Assembly: GCA_903920405.1 (NCBI GenBank)
Contig: CAIXMC010000247.1
Location: 1-8,093 of the forward strand
DNA: 8,093 nucleotides
Direction: 5' to 3'
From: an uncultured beta proteobacterium
GTDB taxonomy: Bacteria > Pseudomonadota > Gammaproteobacteria > Burkholderiales > Burkholderiaceae_C
In this document: piece after piece, positions 1 through 7,556 of the stretch
How the letters are laid out: each line of letters opens with the position of its first letter
How positions within the stretch are numbered: position 1 is the stretch's first letter
Notes under the pieces: generated by a model
Told to the model about the DNA's origin: nothing
What the model saw: the letters and a program-made list of their open reading frames with translations, nothing else
Databases searched by the model: none
Position numbers and translations under genes: made by a program

Positions 1-2
1 AC

Positions 3-104
3 AATGCCGAGCATATGTTGGCCTTGAGGCTCAATCGGGCAAATCGTCAGTGGGATAGCTATTGGCAGCGAATATCAAGTGAACCACTCACCACATCACT
101 TTGA
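3..104 (+). CDS. C-terminal fragment of an unidentified protein, possibly a transposase (5' part outside window)
   Basis: The frame is open from the left edge and ends at a TGA at 102-104, giving about 33 residues. The tail is rich in Arg, Asn, Gln and Trp, with an AEHMLALRLNRAN stretch followed by QWDSYWQ. An Ala-Glu/Leu-Arg helix followed by a W..YW pattern near the C-terminus reminds me of some insertion-sequence transposase tails (ISKra4-like), but this is recollection of a pattern and not a match. It is transcribed towards hypE, so the two genes are convergent and about 110 bases apart. It could equally be the end of an ordinary gene or chance open sequence. The other plus-strand frames here close quickly, and the minus strand shows no plausible gene continuing the hyp operon. 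Confidence 0.3.
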   Translation, partial: NAEHMLALRLNRANRQWDSYWQRISSEPLTTSL

Positions 105-145
105 AACGCACCCGTCCTAATGAACATCTTCCGCTTGATAATTTT

Positions 146-165
146 AGGGAGAACCAATTCACCCT
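146..165. other. Short hairpin between convergent genes
   Basis: The sequence AGGGAGAA-CCAA-TTCACCCT can fold into an 8-position stem with one A.A mismatch and a four-base loop. It lies between the left-edge fragment and the end of hypE, where convergent transcripts would end. Neither strand has a T-run directly after the stem, so it is not a classical intrinsic terminator. A structural or weak terminator role is only a guess. Confidence 0.3.
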
Positions 166-216
166 GAGATGTCGATGCCTTCACCGTTCAGGCAGGACTT
201 CCATCCGGTTGGTTCG

Positions 217-1281
217 TCAGCAAATGCGTGGCAGTGGCTCGCCGGTGAGCCAATCCACCCTACGCCGGCCACCAAAGGCCGTGTTCATTTGTACAAAACA
301 GTGAGCATCAGCCACAACATCACCCATCACGGCAGCATCTACTCCCAAGGGATGAGACCGCATGGCGGCCAGTACACGCACGGCATCTGGTGCAGCGCAA
401 ATCACCACAAGTTTGCCTTCATTGGCCACATACAGTGGGTCAATCCCCAAAAATTCGCAAGCAGCCGCTACCACTGGCTTGATGGGGATGGCGCGCTCTT
501 GCAGCATCATTCCCACGCCCGACTGGTGGGCAATTTCGTTCAGGGTAGAGGCCAGGCCGCCACGCGTGGGGTCTCTTATGCAGCGAATGTCTGCACCGGT
601 GTCTAGCACTTTGGCAACCAGTGTGTGCAGTGCTGCGGTATCTGATGCAATGGGCGCGTGAAATGATAGGTTTTCACGCAGGCTCATGAGGGCTATGCCG
701 TGGTCGCCCAAGGTGCCAGATACCAGAACCACGTCGCCTGGCCGTGCCTGTTCGCCGCCCAAATTCAGACCCTCTGGCAAAACGCCCACGCCAGTCGTGG
801 TGATAAAAATACCGTCACCTTTGCCACGCTCCACCACTTTGGTGTCACCCGTCACCACCCAAACGCCGGCCTGTTGTGCTGCGTGTGCCATGGATTTGAC
901 AATGCGCACCAGGTCTGCCAGTGCAAAACCTTCTTCCAGAATAAAACCTGCTGCCAAATACAAAGGCTGTGCCCCCATCACGGCCACATCGTTGATCGTG
1001 CCATGCACACACAGGCAGCCAATATCGCCTCCGGGAAAAAACAAAGGCGTGACCACATGACCATCTGTGGACATGACCAGTCTTGCAGGTTTGCCATTGA
1101 GCATGGGCGCAGGCAGCACGACACCGTCGTTCCCCTGCCCCAGATAATCGTTGCCCAAATAGCGCACAAAAAGTTCAGAAATCAGTTGCGCCATGGCGCG
1201 CCCGCCCGCTCCATGCGTCATATCCACCCGACCCGTTTGAAGATTGAGCGATGAAACATAGCCACGTTTATGGGCACTCAT
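217..1281 (-). CDS. hypE: HypE, [NiFe]-hydrogenase maturation factor (carbamoyl dehydratase)
   Basis: HypE receives a carbamoyl group from HypF on its C-terminal cysteine and dehydrates it, using ATP, to a thiocyanate. That supplies the cyanide ligands of the hydrogenase iron atom on the HypC-HypD complex; the protein is cytoplasmic. The 354-residue product has the PurM/AIR-synthase-like signatures of the family: HGAGG (23-27), STDG (71-74), FFPGGDIG (81-88), GDTKVV (145-150) and RDPTRGG (236-242). It ends in PRIC, so the acceptor cysteine (354) is intact. The start at 1281 is chosen over a longer frame beginning at 1395 for two reasons: it forms an ATGA overlap with the hypD stop, and AGGGAG stands five bases before it. 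The extra N-terminal residues of the long frame have no family resemblance and overlap hypD. It is the last gene of hypCDE. No hypF, hypA or hypB follows before the window ends. Confidence 0.95.
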   Translation of the reverse strand: MSAHKRGYVSSLNLQTGRVDMTHGAGGRAMAQLISELFVRYLGNDYLGQGNDGVVLPAPMLNGKPARLVMSTDGHVVTPLFFPGGDIGCLCVHGTINDVAVMGAQPLYLAAGFILEEGFALADLVRIVKSMAHAAQQAGVWVVTGDTKVVERGKGDGIFITTTGVGVLPEGLNLGGEQARPGDVVLVSGTLGDHGIALMSLRENLSFHAPIASDTAALHTLVAKVLDTGADIRCIRDPTRGGLASTLNEIAHQSGVGMMLQERAIPIKPVVAAACEFLGIDPLYVANEGKLVVICAAPDAVRVLAAMRSHPLGVDAAVMGDVVADAHCFVQMNTAFGGRRRVDWLTGEPLPRIC

Positions 1282-2405
1282 GCGATCTCCCTGTAACGAC
1301 CATAACTGTAATGCGCCGCACACGCGCCCTCGCTGCTGACCATGCACGATCCGATGGGGTTTTCGGGGGTGCAGACACTGCCAAACATCTTGCAATCATT
1401 TGGGTTTTTGATGCCGCGCAAAATAGCGCCACATTCGCAAGCCTTGTTGTCTGGGACTGACCGGTAATGGAGGTTAAAACGCATCTCGGCATCGAAGGTA
1501 CTGTATTTTTCACGAATCATCAAGGCTGAATGCGGTACGACTGACAGGCCACGCCACTCAAATTCAGCGCGCACATCAAACACCTCAGCCATGCAGGCTT
1601 GCGCCTTGCGGTTGCCGTCACGGCTGACCGCACGAGAAAACTCGTTTTCAACTTCAAACCGGCCATCGTTGACTTGGCGAACCAGCATCAAAATGGCCTG
1701 CATCACGTCGAGGGGTTCAAAGCCTGCAATCACAACCGGCTTTTTGTGCTGGTGTGCAAAACATTCGTAGGGTTGGCTGCCAATGACGGTTGATACATGT
1801 GCAGGGCCAATAAATCCATCCAGGGGCACAGTACCCCATGATTGCACCTGCTCCTCTTCAAGCAAATGGGCGATGGCTGGGGGGGTTAACACATGGCAGC
1901 ACAACACACTGAAATTTGACAGTTTTTCTTGACAGGCCTGCAAAATGGCCAGTGCCGTGGGGGGTGTGGTCGTTTCAAACCCGATGGCAAAAAAAACCAC
2001 TTCGCGCAGCGGGTTGTTACGCGCAATGTGCAAGGCATCGCGTGTGGAATAGACCATGCGAATATCGCCCCCCTGTGCCTTTGCTTTCATCAAAGACAAC
2101 CCCGAAGACGCAGGAACGCGCAAGGTATCGCCATAAGTACACACAATGACACCGTGGTTTAAGGCCAAATCAATGGCCATATTCATTCGGCCCATCGGCA
2201 ACACGCACACGGGGCAGCCTGGGCCATGCACCATTCGCACGGAGGGTGGCAAAATGTCTATCAAGCCATAGCGCGCAATGGCGTAGGTGTGACCACCACA
2301 AAACTCCATGAAACTGTAGTGTCGTCCAGACTGCGTTTGCGCGGCGATTTTGTCAGCCAGTAGGGTGGCTACTGCGCCATCACGAAATTCATCAATGTAT
2401 TTCAT
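1278..2405 (-). CDS. hypD: HypD, [NiFe]-hydrogenase maturation scaffold with a [4Fe-4S] cluster
   Basis: HypD pairs with HypC to form the scaffold on which the Fe(CN)2CO unit of [NiFe] hydrogenases is assembled in the cytoplasm. HypE donates cyanide to this complex. The 375-residue product is full length for the family. It carries Cys36 in the FCGGHTYAIARYG segment and Cys64/Cys67 in GPGCPVC. A C-terminal cysteine cluster (323, 325, 338, 345, 354, 362) matches the region known to bind the iron-sulfur cluster. The conserved FAIGFETTTPPTA and GFEPLD stretches are also present. The ATG at 2405 overlaps the hypC stop by four bases (ATGA). No clear Shine-Dalgarno precedes it, which suggests translation coupled to hypC. 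At the other end its TGA overlaps the hypE ATG in the same way. No disruption is visible. Confidence 0.96.
   Translation of the reverse strand: MKYIDEFRDGAVATLLADKIAAQTQSGRHYSFMEFCGGHTYAIARYGLIDILPPSVRMVHGPGCPVCVLPMGRMNMAIDLALNHGVIVCTYGDTLRVPASSGLSLMKAKAQGGDIRMVYSTRDALHIARNNPLREVVFFAIGFETTTPPTALAILQACQEKLSNFSVLCCHVLTPPAIAHLLEEEQVQSWGTVPLDGFIGPAHVSTVIGSQPYECFAHQHKKPVVIAGFEPLDVMQAILMLVRQVNDGRFEVENEFSRAVSRDGNRKAQACMAEVFDVRAEFEWRGLSVVPHSALMIREKYSTFDAEMRFNLHYRSVPDNKACECGAILRGIKNPNDCKMFGSVCTPENPIGSCMVSSEGACAAHYSYGRYREIA
1287..1292 (-). promoter_or_regulatory. Ribosome binding site of hypE
   Basis: On the minus strand AGGGAG lies five bases before the ATG at 1281-1279, inside the end of hypD. This match fixes the hypE start at 1281. 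Confidence 0.7.
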
Positions 2406-2635
2406 GCTGCTGCGTCATTGATTTGAGAAAACAGTGCCAGCGTACGCTCGGCTTCCACGGGGTCTAGCTTGGACAATGCGTAACCCGCATGCAAAATAAC
2501 ATAGTCTCCCACTCGAACATCGTCCAACAGGGCGACTGAAATCTCTTTTTGCAGGCCATCCAGTTCCACCATGGCAGAGTCTCCTGCCTCACCCAAACCC
2601 ACTTGAATCACTTGAACGGGAAGTGCAAGACACAT
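2402..2635 (-). CDS. hypC: HypC/HupF-family hydrogenase maturation chaperone
   Basis: HypC is a small chaperone that binds HypD while the Fe(CN)2CO moiety is built, then delivers it to the hydrogenase large-subunit precursor. The 77-residue product starts MCLALPVQV; Cys2, essential once the initiator Met is removed, is present. It has the usual beta-barrel core with VGDYVILHAGYALSKLD, where His49 corresponds to the conserved histidine after the VGDYV strand. The length is normal. The start at 2635 is fixed by the required MC beginning; the only upstream ribosome-site candidate is a weak GAG. It is the first gene of hypCDE. The 150 bases between it and orn are largely taken up by a heptamer tandem repeat, so its promoter lies within or beyond that array, or it depends on read-through from orn. 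One alternative is a specialised paralogue (HupF/HybG type), which cannot be excluded without the matching hydrogenase. Confidence 0.93.
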   Translation of the reverse strand: MCLALPVQVIQVGLGEAGDSAMVELDGLQKEISVALLDDVRVGDYVILHAGYALSKLDPVEAERTLALFSQINDAAA

Positions 2636-2662
2636 AAAATTTCTCGGTTGAAGGGTACAGAT

Positions 2663-2748
2663 CAGTGGTCAGTGGTCAGTGATCACTGGTATTTACTGTC
2701 CACTGTCCACTGTCCACTGTCCACTGTCCACTGTCCACTGTCCACTGT
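2663..2748. repeat. Heptanucleotide tandem repeat with inverted copies, upstream of hypC
   Basis: Seven perfect consecutive copies of ACTGTCC run from 2695 to 2743, followed by a partial ACTGT (2744-2748). Just before them are CAGTGGT (2663-2669), CAGTGGT (2670-2676), CAGTGAT (2677-2683) and CACTGGT (2684-2690). The CAGTGG core is the reverse complement of the CCACTG core of the main array, so the two halves can pair in a long stem that can shift register in seven-base steps. CAGTGATCACTG (2677-2688) is itself a perfect 12-base palindrome. There is no T-run on the minus strand after it, so it is not a standard terminator of orn. Heptanucleotide tandem repeats are known from cyanobacterial intergenic regions. 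I cannot say whether this family recurs in the host genome. Confidence 0.95.
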
Positions 2749-2785
2749 TGGGGTGGTCTGGATGCCATGAGATTGAGATTGAACC

Positions 2786-3361
2786 TCACACCGGCAATTT
2801 CAGAAAATGCTCGCGGTAGTATTCAAGTTCATCAATAGCCTCATATACATCTGCCAATGCCGTATGGCACTGTTTTTTCTTGAAATTTTTACAAACATTG
2901 GGTGACCAGCGTTTGGAAAGTTCCTTGAGTGTGCTGACATCCAGGTTGCGAAAGTGAAAAAATGCTTCCAGCTTGGGCATGTACCGTGCCAGAAAACGCC
3001 GGTCTTGCCCAATGCAGTTGCCGCACATGGGCGAGCTGCTTTGGGAGACATAGCTGCTGAGGAAAGCCAGAATTTGCTCTTGAGCCTCATCTTCTGTCAG
3101 TATGGATGCCTTGACCTTGTCAATCAAACCAGTTTTACTGTGGGTTTTTTTATTCCACTTGTCCATGCCGTCCAGCACCGAATCACTTTGATGCAGCACC
3201 AACACAGGGCCTTCAGTACGATGTTCAAGCCGGGGACTTGTGATAACGACAGCAATTTCAATCAAGCGGTCGATCTCGGGGTTCAAACCGGTCATTTCGC
3301 AGTCAAGCCAGACCAGATTTTTGTTAGATTTGGTCAGAGTGGGGATGTTGGATAGAGGCAT
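2786..3361 (-). CDS. orn: Oligoribonuclease (DEDDh 3'-5' exoribonuclease)
   Basis: Orn degrades RNA oligomers of two to five nucleotides to mononucleotides in the cytoplasm, including pGpG, the linear product of c-di-GMP hydrolysis. It is usually essential in beta- and gammaproteobacteria. The 191-residue protein has all five DEDDh catalytic positions: Asp20 and Glu22 in WLDCEMTGL, Asp120 in CIGQDRRF, and His166 and Asp171 in HTALADV. The spacings (100, 46 and 5 residues) are those of the family. The N-terminus before [12 protein letters not shown] is about eight residues longer than in E. coli Orn. No strong Shine-Dalgarno is visible before the ATG at 3361, and no alternative Met lies between it and the catalytic core, so this start is kept. 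It is divergent from the downstream sensor kinase and lies upstream of hypC on the same strand. Confidence 0.96.
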   Translation of the reverse strand: MPLSNIPTLTKSNKNLVWLDCEMTGLNPEIDRLIEIAVVITSPRLEHRTEGPVLVLHQSDSVLDGMDKWNKKTHSKTGLIDKVKASILTEDEAQEQILAFLSSYVSQSSSPMCGNCIGQDRRFLARYMPKLEAFFHFRNLDVSTLKELSKRWSPNVCKNFKKKQCHTALADVYEAIDELEYYREHFLKLPV

Positions 3362-3614
3362 AAATCAGATTGTCGCTTAGGATAGGGTCAGAAATAATTT
3401 ATGCATTTGGCCGTCAGAGTTAAAGATGCAATGACGGGATTTGAACAGTGTCTCAACTGTCACGAATGACGATCCGAACAGGCACGCAATACATAAGAAA
3501 TTGGCCTCTAGCGCTTACCAGTATTGCGTTAGTAGCTACAAATTAAGAAGCATCGTACATAAAAATAATGGGCCAGCATTGAATGACCAGTAGGTGTACA
3601 CTGCCAACCATCCC

Positions 3615-3644
3615 CATTCACTCGAATGTGGTCGTGCGTGAATG
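3615..3644. repeat. Inverted repeat CATTCAC/GTGAATG, possible operator
   Basis: CATTCAC at 3615-3621 and its perfect reverse complement GTGAATG at 3638-3644 are separated by 16 bases. Their centres are 23 bases apart, roughly two helical turns, which would suit a dimeric regulator. The site is about 165-230 bases upstream of the sensor-kinase start. A seven-base pair of this kind can also arise by chance, and nothing ties it to a known regulator. Confidence 0.3.
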
Positions 3645-3701
3645 CCACCGTCGCTCACAACGATCAACATGGGCAACAGACGATGTGTAAGACTAGGGCA
3701 G

Positions 3702-3716
3702 ACGGGTTACACCCGT
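3702..3716. repeat. Small hairpin ACGGGT-TAC-ACCCGT
   Basis: A perfect six-base stem with a three-base loop lies about 90 bases before the first possible kinase start, so it may fall in the 5' leader of that operon. No T-run follows, so it is not a terminator. Its role is unknown. Confidence 0.35.
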
Positions 3717-3807
3717 ATCGGCGTGAAAACCACGGGCAAGCTATTCGGAGCAAGTTCACAAATTTCCCCTGCATCAAAATTTCAGCCAGCTTGAGTTTTC
3801 AAAATCC

Positions 3808-6477
3808 ATGGCTATTGTGACCCCTTCTCCAAAGGTTGGTGTCATGCCAAGAGTTATGAACGAATGGCTTTTGCTCTTTGCATCTCTGTTGGCTTTGGGT
3901 GGCGCTTTTGGCTACAGCCTGTTCACTGAATTTAACGATACCCACGCTTTGGCGCTGGAGCGCTTGACCAGCCGTGCGTTGATACTTGAAAAAAATATTT
4001 CATCCCTGATTCGACAGGTCAACAGGTCACTACAGAGTATGTCCAAAGACCTACCACAATGGCAGCACCAACCTGATGCCGTTCAACAGGTCAACCATCA
4101 TTTGCAGCACATCTCCGAAACGCTCATCGGTGTGCGAACTCTTTTGGTTCTTGATGCCCATGGACGGACATCTTTTTCCAATCGGGCAGAGTTGCTTGGG
4201 CAAAATTTCTCAAGCATGCCTTGGTTCCAGGCAACGCTTTTGCATCACGATCCAAAAATTCTCCATATCGTGCCCCCTTCCACCACTGGCGATGTCGCAT
4301 TGGTGTTGTTGCACGCACTGGCAGGGCCTGACGGGAATTTTGCCGGTGTGATCGTCGCTATGGTGTCTTCCGAATACTTCGTGACGCTGCTGGAGTCCAC
4401 CCGTACAGATTCAGACATGCGCAGCATCATATTTCACGGCGATGGCGAAATTTTGATGGTCATGCCAGTGCAGAAAGAACTCATGGGCAGGGATCCCTCA
4501 GCGCCAGACAGTTTATTTTCTCGCCATCGAAAAAGCGGTCAGGCGCAAAGCGTTTTTAGTGTATCCACACTCACCGGCGATCTTCGCTTGCTTGTCTTTC
4601 AAAATATCAGGCCTGATGACTTGAGCTTGGATAAGCCATTGGTGGTGTCGATTTCCCGGAAAACTTCCATGATATATGATCACTGGAACAAGGAATTTCG
4701 GGTCATCTTAGTGTTGTTCGGTGTCATTACCCTCGGTAGCCTGTTGAGTCTGTTTTTATATCAGCGACACCGGAGAAATGCAGAAAATGCCTTGCACAAC
4801 GAATGGCAGGCTGGTCAATTGGTTGAAGGTGAACGGGCCTACAGCGAAGCACTGCTGAAATCCATTTTCAATACCAGTCCCGACGCGTTGCTGATCGCCA
4901 ACCCGCAGGGCTTGATCGTCATGGCCAGCCAACAAGCCGAAAACCTTCTGGGCTATTCTGTAGCAGATCTGGTCGGATCGTCCATCGACACACTGGTGCC
5001 GGAACGGGTTCGTGCCCACCATCCGGCGCTACGAGACCAGTTTGTTGCCGATCCAGCCCAGCGAATCATGGTGAAGGATCGCGAGGTTGCCGTGCGACGC
5101 AAAGATGGCAGTGAGTGCGCTGTGGAAATCAGTCTGAGTGTTGTCGAGACAAGTCCTAGGCGGTATATCGCCGTTGCGTTACGTGATATTACTGAGCGTC
5201 TCGCTGCAACGCGAACGCTCAACGCTCACCTTGCCGAATTGACTGACGCACAACTCGAACTGGTGCAGCACCGCGACCATCTGGAGCAACAAGTTGATAC
5301 AAGAACACAAGAACTCAACATTGCCAAAGATGTTGCAGAATCAGCCAACCGCGCCAAGTCTGAATTTTTGTCCAGCATGAGCCACGAATTGCGGACACCG
5401 ATGAACGCCATCATGGGCTTTGGTCAGATGCTTGAATATGACAGCAGGCTCAACCCGGAACAGCTTGACTACGTGCATGAAATCATGACGGCCAGCCGCC
5501 ACCTGCTCGTCCTCATCAACGAAGTGCTTGATCTGGCCAGGATAGAGTCTGGCCGTAGTGAACTTTTCCTTGAACCTGTCGGCCTGGCCTGCCTTTTCAA
5601 AGAGTGTATTGACCTCATACGGCCTTTGGCTCAGGCAAGGCAGATCACGCTGACGCAAGATGCCGTGGTCGGCCAGGCGGTGCGAGCTGACCACGTTCGC
5701 CTCAAACAAGTTCTGCTGAACCTGCTCTCCAATGCGGTCAAGTACAACAACCCTGGTGGTGTCATCCATCTGGGCGTGCAGTCAGCATCCGGTCAAATGC
5801 TGCGTATCTGTGTGGCAGACCATGGCCCAGGCGTTGCACCCGAGAAAGTTGCCAACCTTTTTCAACCTTTTAGCAGATTGGTCGGCGAACACAGTGGGAT
5901 TGAAGGTACCGGCATTGGGCTGACCATTTCCCAAAAATTGATAGAGGCCATGAAAGGTGCCATCGGGTTTGAAAACACAGACGGCGGCGGTGCGACATTC
6001 TGGATCGCGTTGCAAAATGCAGATACCGACAGCGAGGCGATGCCAACAACGGTCGATGACGTGCGACATACCCCTGCTGACAGCAAGCAGCAATACCTGG
6101 TGCTGTGTATTGACGATAACCCGACCAATCTGAAGCTGATGGAGCACATGCTGAGCGGGCATGAGCGTATCCGTCTGATCACCGCCCTCACACCCCAATT
6201 GGGCATTGCGTTGGCAAGCGCGCGCCTGCCCGACCTTATTTTGCTCGACATCAACATGCCCATCATGGATGGCTATGAAGTATTGAAGATATTCAAGGCA
6301 GACCCTCACCTCAAGGCCATTCCCGTTATCGCCATTACCGCCAATGCCATGCAGCAAGATATTGACCGCAGCATGGCAGCGGGTTTCACCGATTACCTGA
6401 CCAAGCCGCTCGATATTCGGCACTTTTTGAAAACCATAGATTGCATTTTGCAAAGGGAAGAATGGGTATCGCCATGA
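3808..6477 (+). CDS. Membrane hybrid sensor histidine kinase (periplasmic Cache-like sensor, PAS, HisKA, HATPase, receiver)
   Basis: This 889-residue inner-membrane hybrid kinase should sense a periplasmic ligand and drive phosphotransfer to its own receiver and probably to the next gene product. Order of parts: transmembrane segment at about 20-38; extracytoplasmic region 40-297, with a PDC/Cache-like LLVLDAHGR and MPWFQATLL pattern; second transmembrane segment about 299-318; PAS at about 345-465, ending [12 protein letters not shown]; helical linker 466-512. HisKA follows with SHELRTP and phospho-acceptor His526. The ATPase domain has the N-box around Asn642 and the G-boxes DHGPG (671-675) and GTGIGL (700-705). 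The receiver at about 763-882 has Asp769/Asp770, phospho-acceptor Asp814, Thr844 and Lys866. No Hpt domain is visible. All catalytic residues are intact. The frame opens at 3808, but the ATG at 3844 has a better ribosome site. The stop overlaps the ATG of the HD-GYP gene by four bases. The ligand is unknown. Confidence 0.93.
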   Translation: MAIVTPSPKVGVMPRVMNEWLLLFASLLALGGAFGYSLFTEFNDTHALALERLTSRALILEKNISSLIRQVNRSLQSMSKDLPQWQHQPDAVQQVNHHLQHISETLIGVRTLLVLDAHGRTSFSNRAELLGQNFSSMPWFQATLLHHDPKILHIVPPSTTGDVALVLLHALAGPDGNFAGVIVAMVSSEYFVTLLESTRTDSDMRSIIFHGDGEILMVMPVQKELMGRDPSAPDSLFSRHRKSGQAQSVFSVSTLTGDLRLLVFQNIRPDDLSLDKPLVVSISRKTSMIYDHWNKEFRVILVLFGVITLGSLLSLFLYQRHRRNAENALHNEWQAGQLVEGERAYSEALLKSIFNTSPDALLIANPQGLIVMASQQAENLLGYSVADLVGSSIDTLVPERVRAHHPALRDQFVADPAQRIMVKDREVAVRRKDGSECAVEISLSVVETSPRRYIAVALRDITERLAATRTLNAHLAELTDAQLELVQHRDHLEQQVDTRTQELNIAKDVAESANRAKSEFLSSMSHELRTPMNAIMGFGQMLEYDSRLNPEQLDYVHEIMTASRHLLVLINEVLDLARIESGRSELFLEPVGLACLFKECIDLIRPLAQARQITLTQDAVVGQAVRADHVRLKQVLLNLLSNAVKYNNPGGVIHLGVQSASGQMLRICVADHGPGVAPEKVANLFQPFSRLVGEHSGIEGTGIGLTISQKLIEAMKGAIGFENTDGGGATFWIALQNADTDSEAMPTTVDDVRHTPADSKQQYLVLCIDDNPTNLKLMEHMLSGHERIRLITALTPQLGIALASARLPDLILLDINMPIMDGYEVLKIFKADPHLKAIPVIAITANAMQQDIDRSMAAGFTDYLTKPLDIRHFLKTIDCILQREEWVSP
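3831..3835 (+). promoter_or_regulatory. Candidate ribosome binding site for an internal start of the sensor kinase
   Basis: AAAGG lies eight bases before the ATG at 3844 ([12 protein letters not shown]). The earlier ATG at 3808 has only a poorly spaced GAG before it. The kinase may therefore begin at 3844, which removes 12 residues and leaves the first transmembrane segment intact. Confidence 0.5.
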
Positions 6478-7556
6478 GAGATGAACGCTTGTTCCAGTCA
6501 CGCATTTTTATTGTGGATGACGAACCCGTCAACCTCAAGCTGGTGGATTGCTTGCTCACGAGTGTGGGCTACACCCGGCTTACCAAGATTGGTGACTCGA
6601 GAGATGTGCTGGAACATTACCGCACACAACGCCCTGACCTTATTTTGCTTGACCTTGATATGCCACATCTGGATGGCTACCAGGTGTTGGCGCAATTGAC
6701 AGCACTCGACGACCCTCTTTTGCCCCCTGTCGTCATCCTGAGTGCCTATGGCGATCGCGACCACCTGCTCAAAGCGCTCACCGCAGGTGCACGGGATTTT
6801 GTCAGCAAGCCCTTTGACCGCACTGAGTTATTGATGCGGGTTCGCAACCTTCTGGATGCCCAATGGGGCCATCGCATGTTGTATGACCAAAAAACTGCGC
6901 TCGGTGACCTGGTGAAAATTCGTACCGAGGCGCTTTACCAAACACGTCTTCAGGTGGTGCATAGCCTGGGTCGCGCAGCCGAGTACCGAGACAATGAAAC
7001 TGGCCTTCACATCGTTCGGATGAGCAAGTATTCAGCTTTGCTGGCCCGGTGCGTGGGGTGGAATGCGAGCGACTGTGAACTGATGCTCAACGCAAGCCCG
7101 ATGCACGATATTGGCAAAATTGGCATACCCGATGCCATTTTGTTAAAGCCCGGCAAGTTTGATCCTGAGGAGTGGAAGATCATGCAAACCCATGTCACCA
7201 TTGGTGCTCATATTTTGCACACGGGCGATTCTGACCTGTTGCGAATGGCCCATGCCATTGCTTTGAACCACCATGAAAAGTGGGACGGCACAGGCTACCC
7301 CAACGGCTTGGCAGGCACTGCCATTCCACAAGCGGCACGCATTGCCGCAGTGGCTGATGTGTTCGACGCACTGACTTCTGAGCGTCCCTACAAAAAAGCC
7401 TGGCCTGTGGCAGATGCAAAACGGTACATCGAAGAGAATTCAGGCAGCCATTTTGACCCCGAAGTCGTTTTGCAGTTTATGGCGCACCAGGATGAAATTA
7501 TGGATATCCGCAATCAGCACCTGGAGCCGGAAAATGCCCAAGAACACACAAAATAG
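6474..7556 (+). CDS. Response regulator with HD-GYP domain, predicted c-di-GMP phosphodiesterase (RpfG-like)
   Basis: HD-GYP proteins hydrolyse the second messenger c-di-GMP to pGpG and GMP, lowering its level in response to phosphorylation of the receiver. The 360-residue product has an N-terminal receiver (Asp15/Asp16, phospho-acceptor Asp60, Ser90, Lys112), a helical linker at about 125-160 and an HD-GYP domain. Residues matching the known metal and catalytic ligands are all present: Glu175 and His179 (NETGLH), His211-Asp212 and Lys215 ([10 protein letters not shown]), His240, His266-His267, the GYP at 274-276 and Asp295 in [15 protein letters not shown]. Activity is therefore predicted. 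The start at 6474 makes an ATGA overlap with the kinase stop. The in-frame ATG at 6462 has AGGG four bases upstream and is a real alternative, adding four residues; a TTG at 6441 is less likely. The tight coupling makes it the obvious partner of the hybrid kinase. The next gene begins inside its 3' end. Confidence 0.94.
   Translation: MRDERLFQSRIFIVDDEPVNLKLVDCLLTSVGYTRLTKIGDSRDVLEHYRTQRPDLILLDLDMPHLDGYQVLAQLTALDDPLLPPVVILSAYGDRDHLLKALTAGARDFVSKPFDRTELLMRVRNLLDAQWGHRMLYDQKTALGDLVKIRTEALYQTRLQVVHSLGRAAEYRDNETGLHIVRMSKYSALLARCVGWNASDCELMLNASPMHDIGKIGIPDAILLKPGKFDPEEWKIMQTHVTIGAHILHTGDSDLLRMAHAIALNHHEKWDGTGYPNGLAGTAIPQAARIAAVADVFDALTSERPYKKAWPVADAKRYIEENSGSHFDPEVVLQFMAHQDEIMDIRNQHLEPENAQEHTK
7523..7526 (+). 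promoter_or_regulatory. Ribosome binding site of the third operon gene
   Basis: GGAG stands seven bases before the ATG at 7534, inside the 3' end of the HD-GYP gene. It marks a real translation start for the short membrane protein and argues against the longer frame opening at 7414. Confidence 0.65.

Larger units (their letters stand above)
3362..3807. other. 446-base divergent intergenic region without a convincing gene
   Basis: This stretch separates the 5' ends of orn and the sensor kinase, so promoters for both should be here. I see no tRNA, no rRNA and no protein-like open frame. Frames such as 3626-3820 have unremarkable composition and no ribosome site. Visible structure is limited to an 8-base palindrome GTGTACAC (3594-3601), an inverted repeat at 3615-3644 and a tight hairpin at 3702-3716, plus AT-rich patches near 3390-3410 and 3540-3570. 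I could not place -35/-10 boxes with confidence for either gene. Confidence 0.6.

Noticed and set aside
1282..1395. N-terminal extension of hypE beginning MQDVWQCLHP
   Set aside because: It overlaps the hypD coding end, has no HypE-like character, and the ATGA overlap with AGGGAG at the 1281 start is the better translation signal.
2663..2748. CRISPR array
   Set aside because: Units are seven bases and directly adjacent, with no spacers of unique sequence.
3430..3460. GGGATTTGAAC, resembling the T-arm of a minus-strand tRNA
   Set aside because: The flanking bases do not form a five-pair T-stem, and no anticodon arm or acceptor stem can be drawn around it.
3401..3469. A 22-codon frame containing CLNCHE, like a c-type haem CxxCH motif
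   Set aside because: It is too short, has no signal sequence or ribosome site and is closed by a stop just upstream; the motif is expected by chance.
3720..3780. Possible c-di-GMP (GEMM) riboswitch before the kinase, suggested by CACGGGCAAGC
   Set aside because: Only a few bases resemble the consensus; the required paired elements and tetraloop receptor are not recognisable.
3626..3820. 64-residue plus-strand frame before the kinase
   Set aside because: It has no ribosome site, no recognisable composition or motif, and it runs into the kinase start; probably chance.
5782..6501. 239-residue minus-strand open frame opposite the kinase
   Set aside because: It is a shadow of the kinase coding frame on the other strand, with no family resemblance or ribosome site.
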